NCBI RefSeq assembly: GCF_000980875.1
Contig: NZ_LAYO01000097.1
Span: 1-64,000, forward strand
DNA: 64,000 nt
From: Leucobacter sp. Ag1
GTDB taxonomy: Bacteria > Actinomycetota > Actinomycetes > Actinomycetales > Microbacteriaceae
Direction: 5' to 3'
Below the pieces are notes generated by a model. The model did no database searches. It saw nothing but the letters and a program-made list of their open reading frames with translations, and was not told where the DNA came from. Positions 27,760-38,826 of the stretch are shown in pieces. A program made the position numbers and the translations under genes. How positions within the stretch are numbered: the first letter of the stretch is position 1; each line of letters starts with the position of its first letter.

Positions 27760-27826
27760 TTGGCACGGGGCGCGGATCCCGGCTAGGGTCGATAGTTGAA
27801 TCCTTCACTATGTCTGTGAAGGTTCA
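27760..27826 (+). promoter_or_regulatory. Promoter and 5' hairpin of the giant surface protein gene
   Basis: The 366-base gap after the MocR gene holds a candidate promoter TTGGCA (27760-27765), 18 bases, TAGGGT (27784-27789). Starting about at the expected first transcribed base is an inverted repeat, TGAATCCTTCAC at 27797-27808 with GTGAAGGTTCA at 27816-27826 (one bulge), so the mRNA would begin with a stem-loop. About 190 bases of untranslated leader follow, in which I see nothing else. Confidence 0.5.
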
Positions 27827-28018
27827 AGCGGATGACGTATCGGCGGCGCGATTCCCAAGGAATCTGCACCTTCGAGCTGAGTGAGGGGACTCGCGTCACC
27901 GGGCCACGATCGGGCCGACGATCCAGGGGGGAACGTCGGTCGCTGCGGTGAGTTGTGCACAGCACCGCAGCTTTGCCGTGCGCTCGCCGCTCGCAGTGCA
28001 TCGACGGTGGGGGACACT

Positions 28019-30241
28019 GTGTCGAATTGGACGAGCACGCCTCGTCGCGCCCGGAAACACGGCGCGAAGCGGACTGCAGGGACGCACGAAGCCGCGCGCG
28101 GGTGGACCCGCATGCGCGCATGGATCGCCGGGGGAGTCTCGGCCGCACTGATCGCCGGTGTGCTGGTCGCCGCCGGCGTCGGCGCGCAGAACGCCGAGGC
28201 CGCGTCGCCGGCACCCGGTTTCACCGTCGCTCCGCAGAAGGATCTGGTCGCGGGCGAGGACCTGAGCCTCGAACTGACGTTCACGAGCGCCGGCGCCGCT
28301 GCCGGTGACCAGTACAACGTCAGCGCCGGGCTCGTGATCCCGGCGGGCGTCACGTACGTCGGCGCCTCGGCGGGCATGACCGCGCCGAAGATCTACGCCG
28401 CTGGCAAGGAGTTCACCACCGCGCAGGACTGCGCGGCGATCGGACTCGAAGCGGGCAGCGCCGGCAAGTGCCGCGTGCCCGCGGGCAAGCAGTACCTGGT
28501 GTTCGAGAACATCACCGACCTCCCCGTCGGTGCGAAGCAGCAGGCGACCGTGACGCTCCGCCCCAACGCGCAGACGTTCCCCGTCGGCACCACCGCACTC
28601 GACATCGTCGGCTCCGCCTACACGAGCAACGACCCGAGCCGCCTGCCGCAGTTCCCCGGCTCGACGGCCAAGGGATCCGGCACCACCTCCGCCCCCGGCA
28701 TCTCGAAGACGAACGTGCCCGTCAAGGCGTTCCGCGTCGCGAAGAGCGAGCCCAGCCCCGAGGGCGAGCTGCTGCGCGGGATCCACGACCACACCACGAC
28801 CTACACCTTGCGCATCTCGCACACCGCCGAGGGCGACCTGTCGAACACGCAGGTGACCGACTTCCTGCCCGCGGGCCTCGAGTTCCTCGGCACGGGCGGC
28901 ATCGACCACACCACGAACGCGAACGGCGCCCAGGGCGCCGTCGAGTATCCCGGCGCAGCCCGGCTCACCGCGACCCCGGCCCCCGCGGGCGGCACGGGCG
29001 CGGCGGGGGCCGCTTCGTCGGTCGAGACCATCAAGGCCGACCAGGCGCTCGCCGACCAGTACGGCCTCGAGGTCGGCAAGGTCTACACCAAGGTGACCTG
29101 GAACCTGGGCACGCTGCTCGGCCTCGGCGACCCGCGCGACACGACCGCGGGCGTCAAGCAGAACTACGCGTCGGCACCCGGTACCTCCGGCGTCTTCGAG
29201 ATCCGCTACCGCGCGGGGATCCCGCTGTTCGAGAACACCCTCGACTTCGGCGCCACCACCCCGTCGGCGACGAGCGGCGATCAGGCCGCGAACCTCGACA
29301 ACAACCGCGGCGCGTCGACGCGCCACGGCATCTCGGGCGATCCCTACTCGGCTCAGACCCAGCGCAACGTCGCCGCGGTCTCGGGCAGCTACGCGGGCAA
29401 GAAGACCGAGAGCAGCGCCGCGCACTCCGTCGACGCGGTCGACGTGCGCCTGCTGAAGAGCGTCAGCACCAAGCCGAACCCCGATCCCGCGAACGCCTCC
29501 GACTGGTCGCGCAACGCGTCCTTCACGCAGGGGCAGATCGCGAGCTACCGGCTGAACATCGCGACGAGCGAGTACGTCGGAGCGACGCAGGGCGGCGCCC
29601 CCGACCGCCTCGTCGACGACATGGCCGACGGCGTCTGCCCGGCGTTCCCCGCGGGCACCGCGATCACGGGCGGCGGATCCACGCCGAAGCTCACCCAGGG
29701 CGGCATCGACAATCCCGGTGCGCCCATGAGCGCGAGCGACTGGAACGCCATGCTCGCGGATCGCGGCGTCTCGTCCGACTGCTCCTGGCCGTCGACGCAC
29801 ACCCCTGCGTCCGACCTGAAGCTCGCCGGTGCGACCCTCACCTCGCTCTCGTACAACCCGAGCAACGGGCACTTCTCGATCGAGCTGGCCCTCGCGCCGG
29901 CCGATGCGCTGGCCGCGCCGAACCGCGAGCACAACGTGGTCTACACGGTGATGCAGAGCGCGAGCTACACCGAGGACGACGGCCAGTCGGGTGCGACGAG
30001 CTCCGGCGACCGCGTGACCAACAACGCGAAGGTCACCCTGACCACCGACGCGCGCCCCGAGCTCGACGGCATCGTGTCGAAGGAGGGCGCGAAGGCCGAC
30101 GGCCGCGAGCACGCCGCCGACGACTCCTCGGCGACCCTGGAGGCCGCGCTGAGCGGCATGCAGAAGCGGGTGCTGCCGCGCGACGCCGCGGGTCAGACGA
30201 CCGCCGCGAACGTCGCGAGCGCCACCGGCTGGGTCGACTAG
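28019..30241 (+). CDS. Giant DUF11 surface protein, N-terminal part to amber codon
   Basis: 740 residues from a GTG with GGTGGGGGA just upstream. A basic segment and a hydrophobic helix (WIAGGVSAALIAGVLVAAGVG) ending near AQNAEA form a long Sec signal peptide. The exported part consists of beta-rich modules of the kind found in isopeptide-forming fimbrial and DUF11 proteins (FTVAPQKDLVAGEDL, then TYTLRISHTAEGDLSNTQVTDFLPAGLEF). Reading ends at a TAG in GWVD-stop-AKEPFSAGDQVWYK. The same frame then stays open for 7.2 kb with the same kind of modules, so this is the 5' part of one gene of about 3,130 codons. As it stands this part would be secreted but not anchored. Confidence 0.85.
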   Translation: MSNWTSTPRRARKHGAKRTAGTHEAARGWTRMRAWIAGGVSAALIAGVLVAAGVGAQNAEAASPAPGFTVAPQKDLVAGEDLSLELTFTSAGAAAGDQYNVSAGLVIPAGVTYVGASAGMTAPKIYAAGKEFTTAQDCAAIGLEAGSAGKCRVPAGKQYLVFENITDLPVGAKQQATVTLRPNAQTFPVGTTALDIVGSAYTSNDPSRLPQFPGSTAKGSGTTSAPGISKTNVPVKAFRVAKSEPSPEGELLRGIHDHTTTYTLRISHTAEGDLSNTQVTDFLPAGLEFLGTGGIDHTTNANGAQGAVEYPGAARLTATPAPAGGTGAAGAASSVETIKADQALADQYGLEVGKVYTKVTWNLGTLLGLGDPRDTTAGVKQNYASAPGTSGVFEIRYRAGIPLFENTLDFGATTPSATSGDQAANLDNNRGASTRHGISGDPYSAQTQRNVAAVSGSYAGKKTESSAAHSVDAVDVRLLKSVSTKPNPDPANASDWSRNASFTQGQIASYRLNIATSEYVGATQGGAPDRLVDDMADGVCPAFPAGTAITGGGSTPKLTQGGIDNPGAPMSASDWNAMLADRGVSSDCSWPSTHTPASDLKLAGATLTSLSYNPSNGHFSIELALAPADALAAPNREHNVVYTVMQSASYTEDDGQSGATSSGDRVTNNAKVTLTTDARPELDGIVSKEGAKADGREHAADDSSATLEAALSGMQKRVLPRDAAGQTTAANVASATGWVD

Positions 30242-33200
30242 GCGAAGGAGCCCTTCTCGGCCGGCGACCAGGTCTGGTACAAGATCAGTGTCACCCCGCC
30301 GGCCGGCGCCGACGTGCGCAATGCGAAGCTCACCGACTTCCTGCCGGAGGGCGTGACCTTCGACGAGACGAAGAACGGCAACGCATACCGCGACATCGTC
30401 GTGGTGCCGTCGACGGATTCGGCGACGCTCGGCATCTGCACGGCGACCAGCCGCGACGACCTGCTGCAGCAGTTCGTGGGCCAGCCGACCGTCGGTGCCG
30501 ACGGGCGCGCGCTCACGTGGACCCTCGGCAAGACCGGCTGCCTCGATCGCTCGAGCGACCGGTTCTTCCCTCGCGGCGTGAAGCTCGATGTCTACGTCAA
30601 GGTGACCGTCTCGGGCCTCTCGAACTTCGGTGACGTCGACCTGCCGCAGAACCTCGCGAAGTACCAGCAGGAGAACGTCGACGGCGAGATCTTCTTCCTG
30701 CGCGACGGCGCCGACATCACGGTCGACGGCGGAACCTCGCTCGTGAAGGGCGTCCGCTCGCTCAAGACGACCGCGGGCACCACCCAGCCCGGTGCGGCCT
30801 TCGGCTCGAACGTCGACGGGCTCGTCGTGGCGCAGGGCGTCGAGGCGACGTACCGCATCGACCTCGCCGCGCCGCGGAACGACACCGCCGACTACCGCGT
30901 GCTCGATGCGCTGCCCGTCGGCGTGCGCAAGGCCGACCTCAAGGGGATCGACCCGGGCACGGGCGCCGTCGGCTCGGCCACGGCCGCGCTGTGGAACGGC
31001 AGCACCGAGGCCGCGGCGAACGGCTCGGTCACGGCGAAGGCGCTCGATCCGGGCGATCCCGGGTACGCCGACCTGCACCTGACCTCGGCCTACGCGGGCC
31101 GCACGGTCATCGTGTTCACGTTCGCGGGGACCGTGCCCGGCGCGACGCCTCCGGCGAAGAGCGGGCTGACCCTCGGCTACACCCTCGTGGTGCCGAGCGG
31201 CGTGCCCGGCGGCGGACCCGCCGCGCAGCTGACGCAGTCCTACGAGAACACGGCTGCGATCTCGAACTACAGCTTCTCGACCAACAGCGGCGATTCCGCC
31301 ACGGTGGTGCCGCAGAAGCTCGATGCGAACGGCGAGCCCACCGGCGGTCAGCTGCTCGCGGACCGCACGGTCGCGGACGGCGAGTTCGGCGTCGACGACA
31401 GCAAGACGCACGACACCTCCGAGGTGCACCTGCCCGGCACCGCCCCGGCGAAGCGCCTGGTCTCGACCGAGGTCGGACCGAGCGCCCCCGCGGGCACCGG
31501 GAACACCGTCGGCCTGAACGACATCGACTCGGCCAACAGCCAGACGCAGATCGTGCAGGGCGAGCACGCGACCTTCGAGTACCGGGTCAAGGTGCCCGCT
31601 CACACCACCGTGCGCGATGCGAAGCTCGCCGACAACGGCTTCTTCGCGCAGGGCGGCACCCGAGTGCCCTACGAGTTCGTCGCCGGATCGGCCGCGTTCT
31701 CGGGCCCGAACGGCATGACCGAGGGAGACCTCGAGAGCGCCGGGTTCACCCTGCTGCGCAGCGCGTCGGGGAGCGATGCCGCGGGCACGCTGCAGTTCCC
31801 CGCGAGCTACACCAACTCGACCGACCAGGACCAGGAATTCACCGCGCGGATCACCGTGTGGGTGAAGGATCGCGACGCGTCGCACACGGGCTACTCGCCC
31901 GACCTCGCGAACGGTGCGGTGCTGCAGAACACCGCCGCGTTCAGCTACGCGAACCCGGCCGACCCCGCGAAGCGGGTGAGCACCAGCGCGAACGCGAACG
32001 CGACCTACATCGAGCCGGGTCTGCAGGTCGTCAAGACCGCGAACCCGAACACCGATGTGCAGATCGGCAAGCCGGTGCAGTACACGATCACCGTGTCGAA
32101 CCCGGCCGGTCGTGCGAAGAGCTACGAGAACACCGTGGTCGACCAGGTCCCCGCGGGCCTGATCGTCGACCTGGACTCGTTGACGCTGAACGGTGCCCCG
32201 CTGGCGCGCAGCGCCGTCGACGCCGAGGCCGGCGTCTCCACCGGCGCGGGCGGCAAGATCACCTGGAAGCCCGCCGACGTGCCGGCGCTGCAGACGGTCC
32301 CCGCCACCGTGGCGCTCGGCTACACGGCGATGATCGACCCGAGCACGGGCGGCGGGCAGAGCTACACCAACACCGCGACGGCGACGGGCTACACCCTGCC
32401 GAAGACCATCGACGGCGCCGACACCTCGGACCGCCGCGGCGACCGGACGACCAGCAGCACGGCGAAGATCACGGCGACCACCGCCGCGATCGCGAAGGGC
32501 GTGCGCATCGGTGATTCGGATGCCTACGCGAAGACCGCGCAGGCGCCGATCGGCGAGACCGCGTCGTACCAGGTGAAGGTCACCCTGCACCCGAACATCA
32601 ACTACTACAACGCGCAGATCCGCGACCAGCTGCCGGCAGGCGTCGAGCTGATCGGCACCCCGACGGTGTCGGTGGACCCGGCGGGTTCGGGTGCCGACGG
32701 CGGCTGGAACTGGACGGTGAACGGTTCGAACCGTCTGACCGGCATCTACACCGGTACGGACGGCGACATCGACTCCTCGTCCGAGCCCCGCACCCTCACG
32801 GTGACCTACCGCGTGCTCCTGAAGAACACCGTGGCCGCCGGCGTGAACTCGCTGCCCAACACGGCCGGCTTCAGCTGGACCACGGCGCACGACGACGTGT
32901 CGCAGCGCATCGAGCTCACCGACAACGCGACGGTGAACGTGCTGAACCCGCAGCTCGGGATCACCAAGCGCGTGAACGGCGCGAGCGCCGCATCGGTGGA
33001 TCCGGGCGATACCTTCACCTACACGGTCGACGTGCGCAACACGGGCACGAGCCCCGCGTACAACGCGAAGGTGACCGACACCGTGCCGTCGGGCGTGGTG
33101 GTCGACCCGTCGAGCCTCACGGCGAGCGGCGGCGTCCTCACCGGTGCCGGCGCGAACGGCGGCGGCACGATCGAGTGGACTGTCGCGGGCCCGCTGAGCA

Positions 33201-36200
33201 ACGTCGCGCCGAACAACGTGCGGACGTTCACCTACACGGCGAAGCTCACGAGCTCGGACGCGCTGAAGCAGGCGAACCTCGTCAACGAGGCGGCCGTCAA
33301 GCACTACGAGTCGTTCGCGAACGGCGGCCGCTCGTACGATCCGACGAACGTGAAGGCGAACGCGACGGTCACGCCGCGGTTCCCGAACGTGACGCTGCAG
33401 AAGAGCACGTCGAACGGCTCCGAGGCGTTCGTGGGCGACGGCTTCGGCTGGACCCTGCAGGCGAAGAACACCGGCCAGGGCGCGGCGCAGACCGTGCGAC
33501 TGACCGACACCCTGCCCAAGAACTGGGAGTTCGACGCCTCGGTGCGCCCGCAGATCAGCATCGGCGGCGGCGCGTTCGCCGACCTCGACGCACCGACCAT
33601 CGGCACGAAGGACGGCAAGCAGACGCTGACCTGGAACCTCGGTTCCGCAGCACCCGCGCAGGCGCTCCTCCCGGGCGTCGGATCGGGCGCGACGGATCCG
33701 CAGCGCACGGTGCGCATCACCTTCTCGGCGAAGCCGCAGAGCGGTGCGACCACCGACGCCGGTGCCGGGCTCTCGATCGCCCACACCAATACGCTGTCGG
33801 GTCAGACCACCGACGCGACCGGCAAGACGGCGAACGCCGACGGCGGCTACACCGGCCCCGACGCGACGGCCGACGCGCACATCGCCCGCGTCGACCTGAA
33901 GCTCGTCAAGGAGGCCATCGGCGGCGACAAGCGCAACCAGTGGACCGCCGGCGCGGTCGCAGGATCGGGCTACACCCAGCCGCAGTGGCGCATCACCGTG
34001 ACGAACCAGGGTCCCGACGCGGCCTCCGGCCAGTTCTCGGTGGTCGACACGACGACCCTGCCGAGCGGCGTGACCACGGGCGCGTTCACCGCGCGCTACT
34101 ACGCGAACGCCGCCGACACGACCGGCACCCCGCTCACCCTCTCGGGCGCGGGCACGGCGAAGGACCCCTTCGTGGTGGGCGACCGCAGCACTCGCCTCGC
34201 GGCGAACGGGAGCGACCGGATCGTGCTGCTGGCCGACGTCACGATCGACGCCGCGTCGACCGGAACGGTGAAGAACGATGCGAGCGTCACGGGGCGCAGC
34301 TTCGAGCGCCAGGGCGACATCGACAAGGACAACTCGTCGACCGCGCAGCGCCCCATCACCACCGAGGCCGATCTCGCGATCGACAAGGTGCTGAACACCG
34401 CCGAGCCCTCGGCCGGCCGTCCGATCAGCTGGGGCATCAAGGTGAGCAACCGCGGCCCCTCGGTGTCGGCCTCGACCGCCGACAAGCGGATCACCGTGAC
34501 CGACACGATCCCCGCCGGGATCAGCGACGTGCGCGACCCCTCGGCCGCGCTCACCTCGTGGACCGTCACGGCCTCGAACGGCTGGCCGGCGAAGGCGGGC
34601 GACACGATCACGTGGACGTTCACCGGACCTCAGCTGCCGGTCGGCCCCGCGCAGGAGCTGACGCTCGACGGCATGATCGACTCGTCCTGGACGGGCGGCA
34701 AGATCGTGAACACGGCCGTCGTGCACCCGGGCGCCACGACCGATCCCGTGACCGACAACAACACGGACGACGTCTCGACGACGCCCGGTGACGGAACGAA
34801 CCTCGGGATCAGCAAGACCCGTGTCGTGAACGTCGGCGGCGTCTGGAAGGACGCGGCCGAGAACGGCGGACCCCTGCCCGACATCACGGCGGGCGGCACG
34901 GTCAGCTACCGGATCACGGTCGCGAACCTCGGCCCGGCCGACGCCCGCGCGGTGCGCGTGGTCGACACCGCGCCGAGCGTGCTGAGCTACCGGGAGCACG
35001 CGAACGTCTCGGGCACCTGGACCCGGACGGCCGGGGCGAACACGTCGACCGACCAGTTCGCGCTCGCCGGCACCATCGCGAAGGGCGCCTCGCGCACCTT
35101 CGTCGCCACGTACGACATCGACCCGAGCCTCGTGCCCGGATCGACCGTGCGGAACTGGGCGCAGGCGTTCGCCGAGAACTCGGGCAACGAGCCGAAGGAC
35201 GACGACCAGAACGGCAACTCGGACCGCCAGGCCGATCTCTCCATCACCAAGCAGGCGCTCGATCTCGACGGGAACCCGACCACCAAGGTCACCGCCGGCA
35301 CCGAGCTCCGCTACCGGATCACGGTGAAGAACAACGGCCCGAGCGTCTCGGGTGCGCCGATCAAGGTGACCGACGACATGCCCGCGGGCATGACCTACGT
35401 CTCCTCGACGAGCAAGGTGGACGGGATCACGGTGAACAGCGCGCCGCAGGTCTCCGGGTCGAAGCGCTCGGTCGTGTGGACCATGCTCAGCGGTTCCGAG
35501 ACCCTGCAGCGGGACGGCGAGATGACGTTCGACGTCGTCGCGGCGATCGCGTCCGACGTGCCCGCCCAGCGGCTGGTCAACGGCGCCGACGTGGGCGGCC
35601 CGGACGACACCGATCCGACGAACAACCACGCCGAGGCGACCGTCGAGGTCGTGACCGAGGCCGACATGACGATCGCCAAGGACGTCGAGGCCGGACCCTG
35701 GGTCGCGGGCACCGACGTGACCTACACGCTGACGGTCGAGAACCGCGGGCCGTCGGTCGCCGACGCGTTCGTCGAGGACGTGCTGCCCGAGGGGCTCACC
35801 CCGGTGTCGATCTCGGGCGCGGGCTGGACCTGCGACGACGCGGCGGAGTCGTGCAAGCGCGCCGCCCACCCGGTCGGCACGAGCACCCTCACGGTGGTCG
35901 CTCACATCGGGGCGAACGTCCCGACGGGCACCGAGCTGACCAACACGGCCTTCCTCTCGTGGACCGACAGCCGCAGCACGGCCCCGCACCAGGTGAAGGA
36001 CGACGCGACGATCACCGTCACCACGAGCGCCGATCTGAGCCTCGAGAAGACCGCGATCGACGCGGACGGCAAAGCGACCGACCGTGCCGTGGCCGGATCG
36101 ACCGCGCGCTACCGCATGGTCGTCACGAACCACGGCCCGAGCGACGCGATCGCCCCGATCACGGTGACCGACACGCTCCCCGCGGGAAGCCGCTTCGTCT

Positions 36201-37420
36201 CGCTCGACGGCGCCTCGGCGACCGACTGGACCGCGACCGCGGAGGATCCCGCGGCCGACGGTACGCAGCGCGTGACCTTCGCCCGGATCCCCGACGGCAC
36301 GGGCCTCGCGAACGGCGCGGCCGCGCCCGCGATCCTGTTCACCGTGCAGCTCGACGCCGGCATCGCCGACGGGGCGAAGCTGACGAACACGGCGACGGCG
36401 AAGTCCGGCACGCCCGATCCCGACGAGTCGAACAACACCGACACCGCCGAGGTGACGGTGGATCGCCGGGTCGACGTCGCGGTGACGAAGTCGCACGACG
36501 CGGGTCAGGTGCGCATCGGTTCGCCGCTCGAGTTCGGGATCGACGTCGTGAACCACGGCCCGTCGATCGCGACCGGCGTCAGCGTGACCGACCGGGTTCC
36601 GGCCGGGCTGAAGGTGACGAGCGCCGTGGGCGACCTCTCGGGCGATCGCTGGACCATCACCGAGGTGACGGCGCTGCCCGACGGCGGCACCCTCGTGGTG
36701 GCGATGCTGAGCGGCGAGCTGGCTCCGGGCGAACGCGCTCCGAAGCTGACCGTCGGCACCGAGGTGCAGGCGAGCGCCTACGCCGAGGTCACGAACACGG
36801 CGACCGTCACCTCGACCGAGGAGGACGTGAACCGCGACAACAACCGCTCGGACGATCCGGTGAAGGTGCCCGCGCTCGCGAAGCTCACGGTGACGAAGTC
36901 CGCGCAGGGCGAGTTCCAGGTGGGCGACAACGCGCACTACCGGATCACGGTGCGCAACGACGGTCCGACCGAGGATCCCGGCCCCATCACGGTGACCGAT
37001 CGCCTGCCGAACGGGCTGACCTACGTGTCGAGCGCGGTCGCGGCCCAGACCGGCGGATCCCGCCCGGTGTCGGCGGCCTCGGTGCAGGGCAGCCGCGTCG
37101 AGTGGACCCTGCCGAAGGGTCTCGCGAAGGGCGAGCAGGTCACCATCGATCTCGTCGTGCGGGTCGGCCAGGCGGCCTACCCCAAGGTCGAGAACACCGC
37201 GGTGGTCTCGACGCCGACCGATCTGACGCCCGACTCGGAACTGACGAGCACGGTCGAGACGAAGGTGAAGCCGATCGACCCGCTCGCGGTGACCGGTGGC
37301 GCGGCGACGGGCTACGCGGCGCTGATCGCGGCGCTCCTGCTCCTCGTGGGCGGGGCCGTGACCGCGATCCGACGCCGTCGCGACGGCACGCCGATCGCGA
37401 ATGAGACCGCTGCCGAGTAA
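30242..37420 (+). pseudogene. Giant DUF11 surface protein, part after amber codon, with sorting signal
   Basis: Continues in the same frame directly after the TAG; about 2,392 codons without a further stop. It has no signal peptide and no convincing own start (the first GTG, in VRNAKLTDF, lacks a ribosome site). At least nine DUF11-type repeats can be counted from their signatures, such as ITVSNPAGRAKSYENTVVDQ, VKNNGPSVSGAPIKVTDDMP, VTNHGPSDAIAPITVTDTLP and VRNDGPTEDPGPITVTDRLP. The end carries LAVTG, a hydrophobic helix and RRRRD, a class E-like (LAxTG) sortase signal. The protein was built for covalent anchoring to the wall, probably as a long adhesin stalk. Without readthrough or reversion this part is not made. 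Confidence 0.8.
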
Positions 37421-37433
37421 CCCCCCCCCCCCC
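37421..37433 (+). repeat. Run of 13 cytosines after the stop codon
   Basis: An unbroken C13 tract follows the TAA of the surface protein gene directly. It is outside the coding frame, so slippage here would not change the protein, but its length is also prone to sequencing error. Confidence 0.8.
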
Positions 37434-37445
37434 AGCGGCAGCCGC

Positions 37446-37491
37446 CCGAGGGCGCGGCCGACGGACCCCCATCCGTCGGCCGCGCCCTCGG
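37446..37491 (+). terminator. Strong hairpin terminator after surface protein gene
   Basis: Perfect 20-bp GC-rich arms (left CCGAGGGCGCGGCCGACGGA) with a six-base loop, followed by GTCGTTTCCC. It ends the long surface-protein transcript before the S4 protein gene. Confidence 0.85.
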
Positions 37492-37559
37492 TCGTTTCCC
37501 GCGTCGTCTCAGCCGGTGTCTCCGCCGGTACCCGGCTGCGGCACCGGTACGCTCGCAGC

Positions 37560-37943
37560 ATGGAGTCCGTGCGCATCGACAGCTGGATCTGGGCCGTGCG
37601 CCTCGCGAAGACGCGCAGCCAGGCGACGACGGCGTGCCGGGCCGGGCACGTGCGGGTCAACGACGAACCGGCGAAGGCCGCGCAGAAGGTCTCGGTCGGC
37701 GACGTGGTGCGGGTGCGCCTGCACGGTTTCGAGAAGATCTACCGGGTCGTCGGTCTCGCCCTGCGTCGTGGCAGCGCCGCGGAGGCCGCTCTGCTGTTCG
37801 AGGATCTGACGCCGCCGGCGCCGCCCCGGGTCGAGCGTCCGGCGGCCGTGATCCGGGATCGGGGCGCCGGCCGGCCGACCAAGCGGGACCGCCGCGAGAT
37901 CGACCGCCTGCGCGGCCGCGGCGACGCGCACGACGCGGAGTGA
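37560..37943 (+). CDS. S4-domain RNA-binding protein, Hsp15-like
   Basis: 127 residues. The S4 domain is at the N-terminus: VRIDSWIWAVRLAKTRSQAT, then AGHVRVNDEPAKAAQKVSVGDVV. The C-terminal 50 residues are basic and Arg-rich (RPTKRDRREIDRLRGRG). The family includes E. coli Hsp15, which binds free 50S subunits carrying nascent chains after heat stress. Small stand-alone S4 proteins like this are common in actinobacteria; the specific role is inferred. Monocistronic. Confidence 0.88.
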   Translation: MESVRIDSWIWAVRLAKTRSQATTACRAGHVRVNDEPAKAAQKVSVGDVVRVRLHGFEKIYRVVGLALRRGSAAEAALLFEDLTPPAPPRVERPAAVIRDRGAGRPTKRDRREIDRLRGRGDAHDAE

Positions 37944-37949
37944 TTCCCC

Positions 37950-38027
37950 GGTCATCCTGCGCGAATCGGCCCGGTCATCCTGCGCGAATCGGCCCGGTCA
38001 TCCTGCGCGAGGAACGAGTCGCAGGAT
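37950..38027. repeat. 23-bp tandem repeat with terminal hairpin
   Basis: The unit beginning GGTCATCCTGCGCGAATCGG repeats with period 23 at 37950, 37973 and 37996; the third copy diverges after GCGCGA. It ends with an inverted repeat ATCCTGCG (38000-38007) and CGCAGGAT (38020-38027). The TCATCCTGCG...CGCAGGATC shape recalls REP-like intergenic elements seen in many bacteria. It fills the gap between the S4 and YigZ genes. Confidence 0.7.
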
Positions 38028-38060
38028 CCCGAACCCCCTCCCGCGCGGGAGAATAGGGGG

Positions 38061-38693
38061 ATGAGCGAGGTCCGAGATACGGTGCGGCGTCCCGTCGACG
38101 TCGAGATCGAGATCTCCCGGTCCCGCTTCCTCACCCGTCTGGAGCGCGTCGCCGACGAGGATTCGGCGCGCGAGGTCATCGCTGCGGCGCGCGCCGCCCA
38201 TCCGAAGGCGCGGCACCACTGCAGCGCGTTCGTGCTCGGCTACGACGGCCGCACGCGGCGTTCGAACGACGACGGCGAACCGAGCGGCACCGCCGGAGCA
38301 CCCATGCTCGACGCGCTGGTCTCGGCCGGGCTGAGCGACGTGGTCGCGGTGGTCACCCGCTATTTCGGGGGCGTGCTGCTCGGCGCGGGAGGCCTGACCC
38401 GCGCCTACCGGGCGGCGGTCGCCGAGGCCGTGGCCGCGGCCGAGCGGCTGCCCCGCGCGGTGCGCCTCCCGGTCGAGGTGGAGGCGGGCTACGATCTCGC
38501 GCCGCAGCTCGAGGCGGAGGCACGGCGCCTGGGGATCGCGCTCGGCGAGGCGGGCTACGGTGAACGGGTGCTGCTGCGCCTGCTGCCCGCGGAGGATCAG
38601 CTGCCGGCACTGCGCGCGGCGGTCGCCGAGCTGAGTTCGGGCGCGCTCGAGCCGGTGCTCGGCGAGCCGCTCGTCGTCGATCTGCCGCGGTGA
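38061..38693 (+). CDS. YigZ/IMPACT family protein
   Basis: 210 residues. The N-terminal UPF0029 domain contains the family core KARHHCSAFVLGYDG, SNDDGEPSGTAGAPMLDAL, and VAVVTRYFGGVLLGAGGLTRAYR. A ferredoxin-like C-terminal domain follows. The eukaryotic member IMPACT modulates GCN2; bacterial YigZ has been linked to ribosome or nucleic acid binding, but its function is not settled. The start ATG follows GGGGG. Monocistronic, between a repeat and the second two-component system. Confidence 0.92.
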   Translation: MSEVRDTVRRPVDVEIEISRSRFLTRLERVADEDSAREVIAAARAAHPKARHHCSAFVLGYDGRTRRSNDDGEPSGTAGAPMLDALVSAGLSDVVAVVTRYFGGVLLGAGGLTRAYRAAVAEAVAAAERLPRAVRLPVEVEAGYDLAPQLEAEARRLGIALGEAGYGERVLLRLLPAEDQLPALRAAVAELSSGALEPVLGEPLVVDLPR

Positions 38694-38826
38694 TCGCGCG
38701 CTGTTCCGGCCGCCGTGCCCGGGCTCGCCGCACCTCCGGGGGACCATGCGCACGGTACCGCGGTGCGATGCGCCGCACAGCGACGCTGCATAGGCTGAGT
38801 ACGAACACCGATCGACCCGGAGCCGC

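Noticed and set aside
27896-37660. Minus-strand open frame of over 3,200 codons opposite the surface protein gene
   Set aside because: Arg/Ala/Val-rich composition without domains; it is the usual antisense shadow of a GC-rich, codon-biased gene, and it ignores the clear DUF11 modules on the plus strand.
37950-38027. Possible CRISPR array
   Set aside because: The three units abut with no spacers and there are no cas genes in the window.
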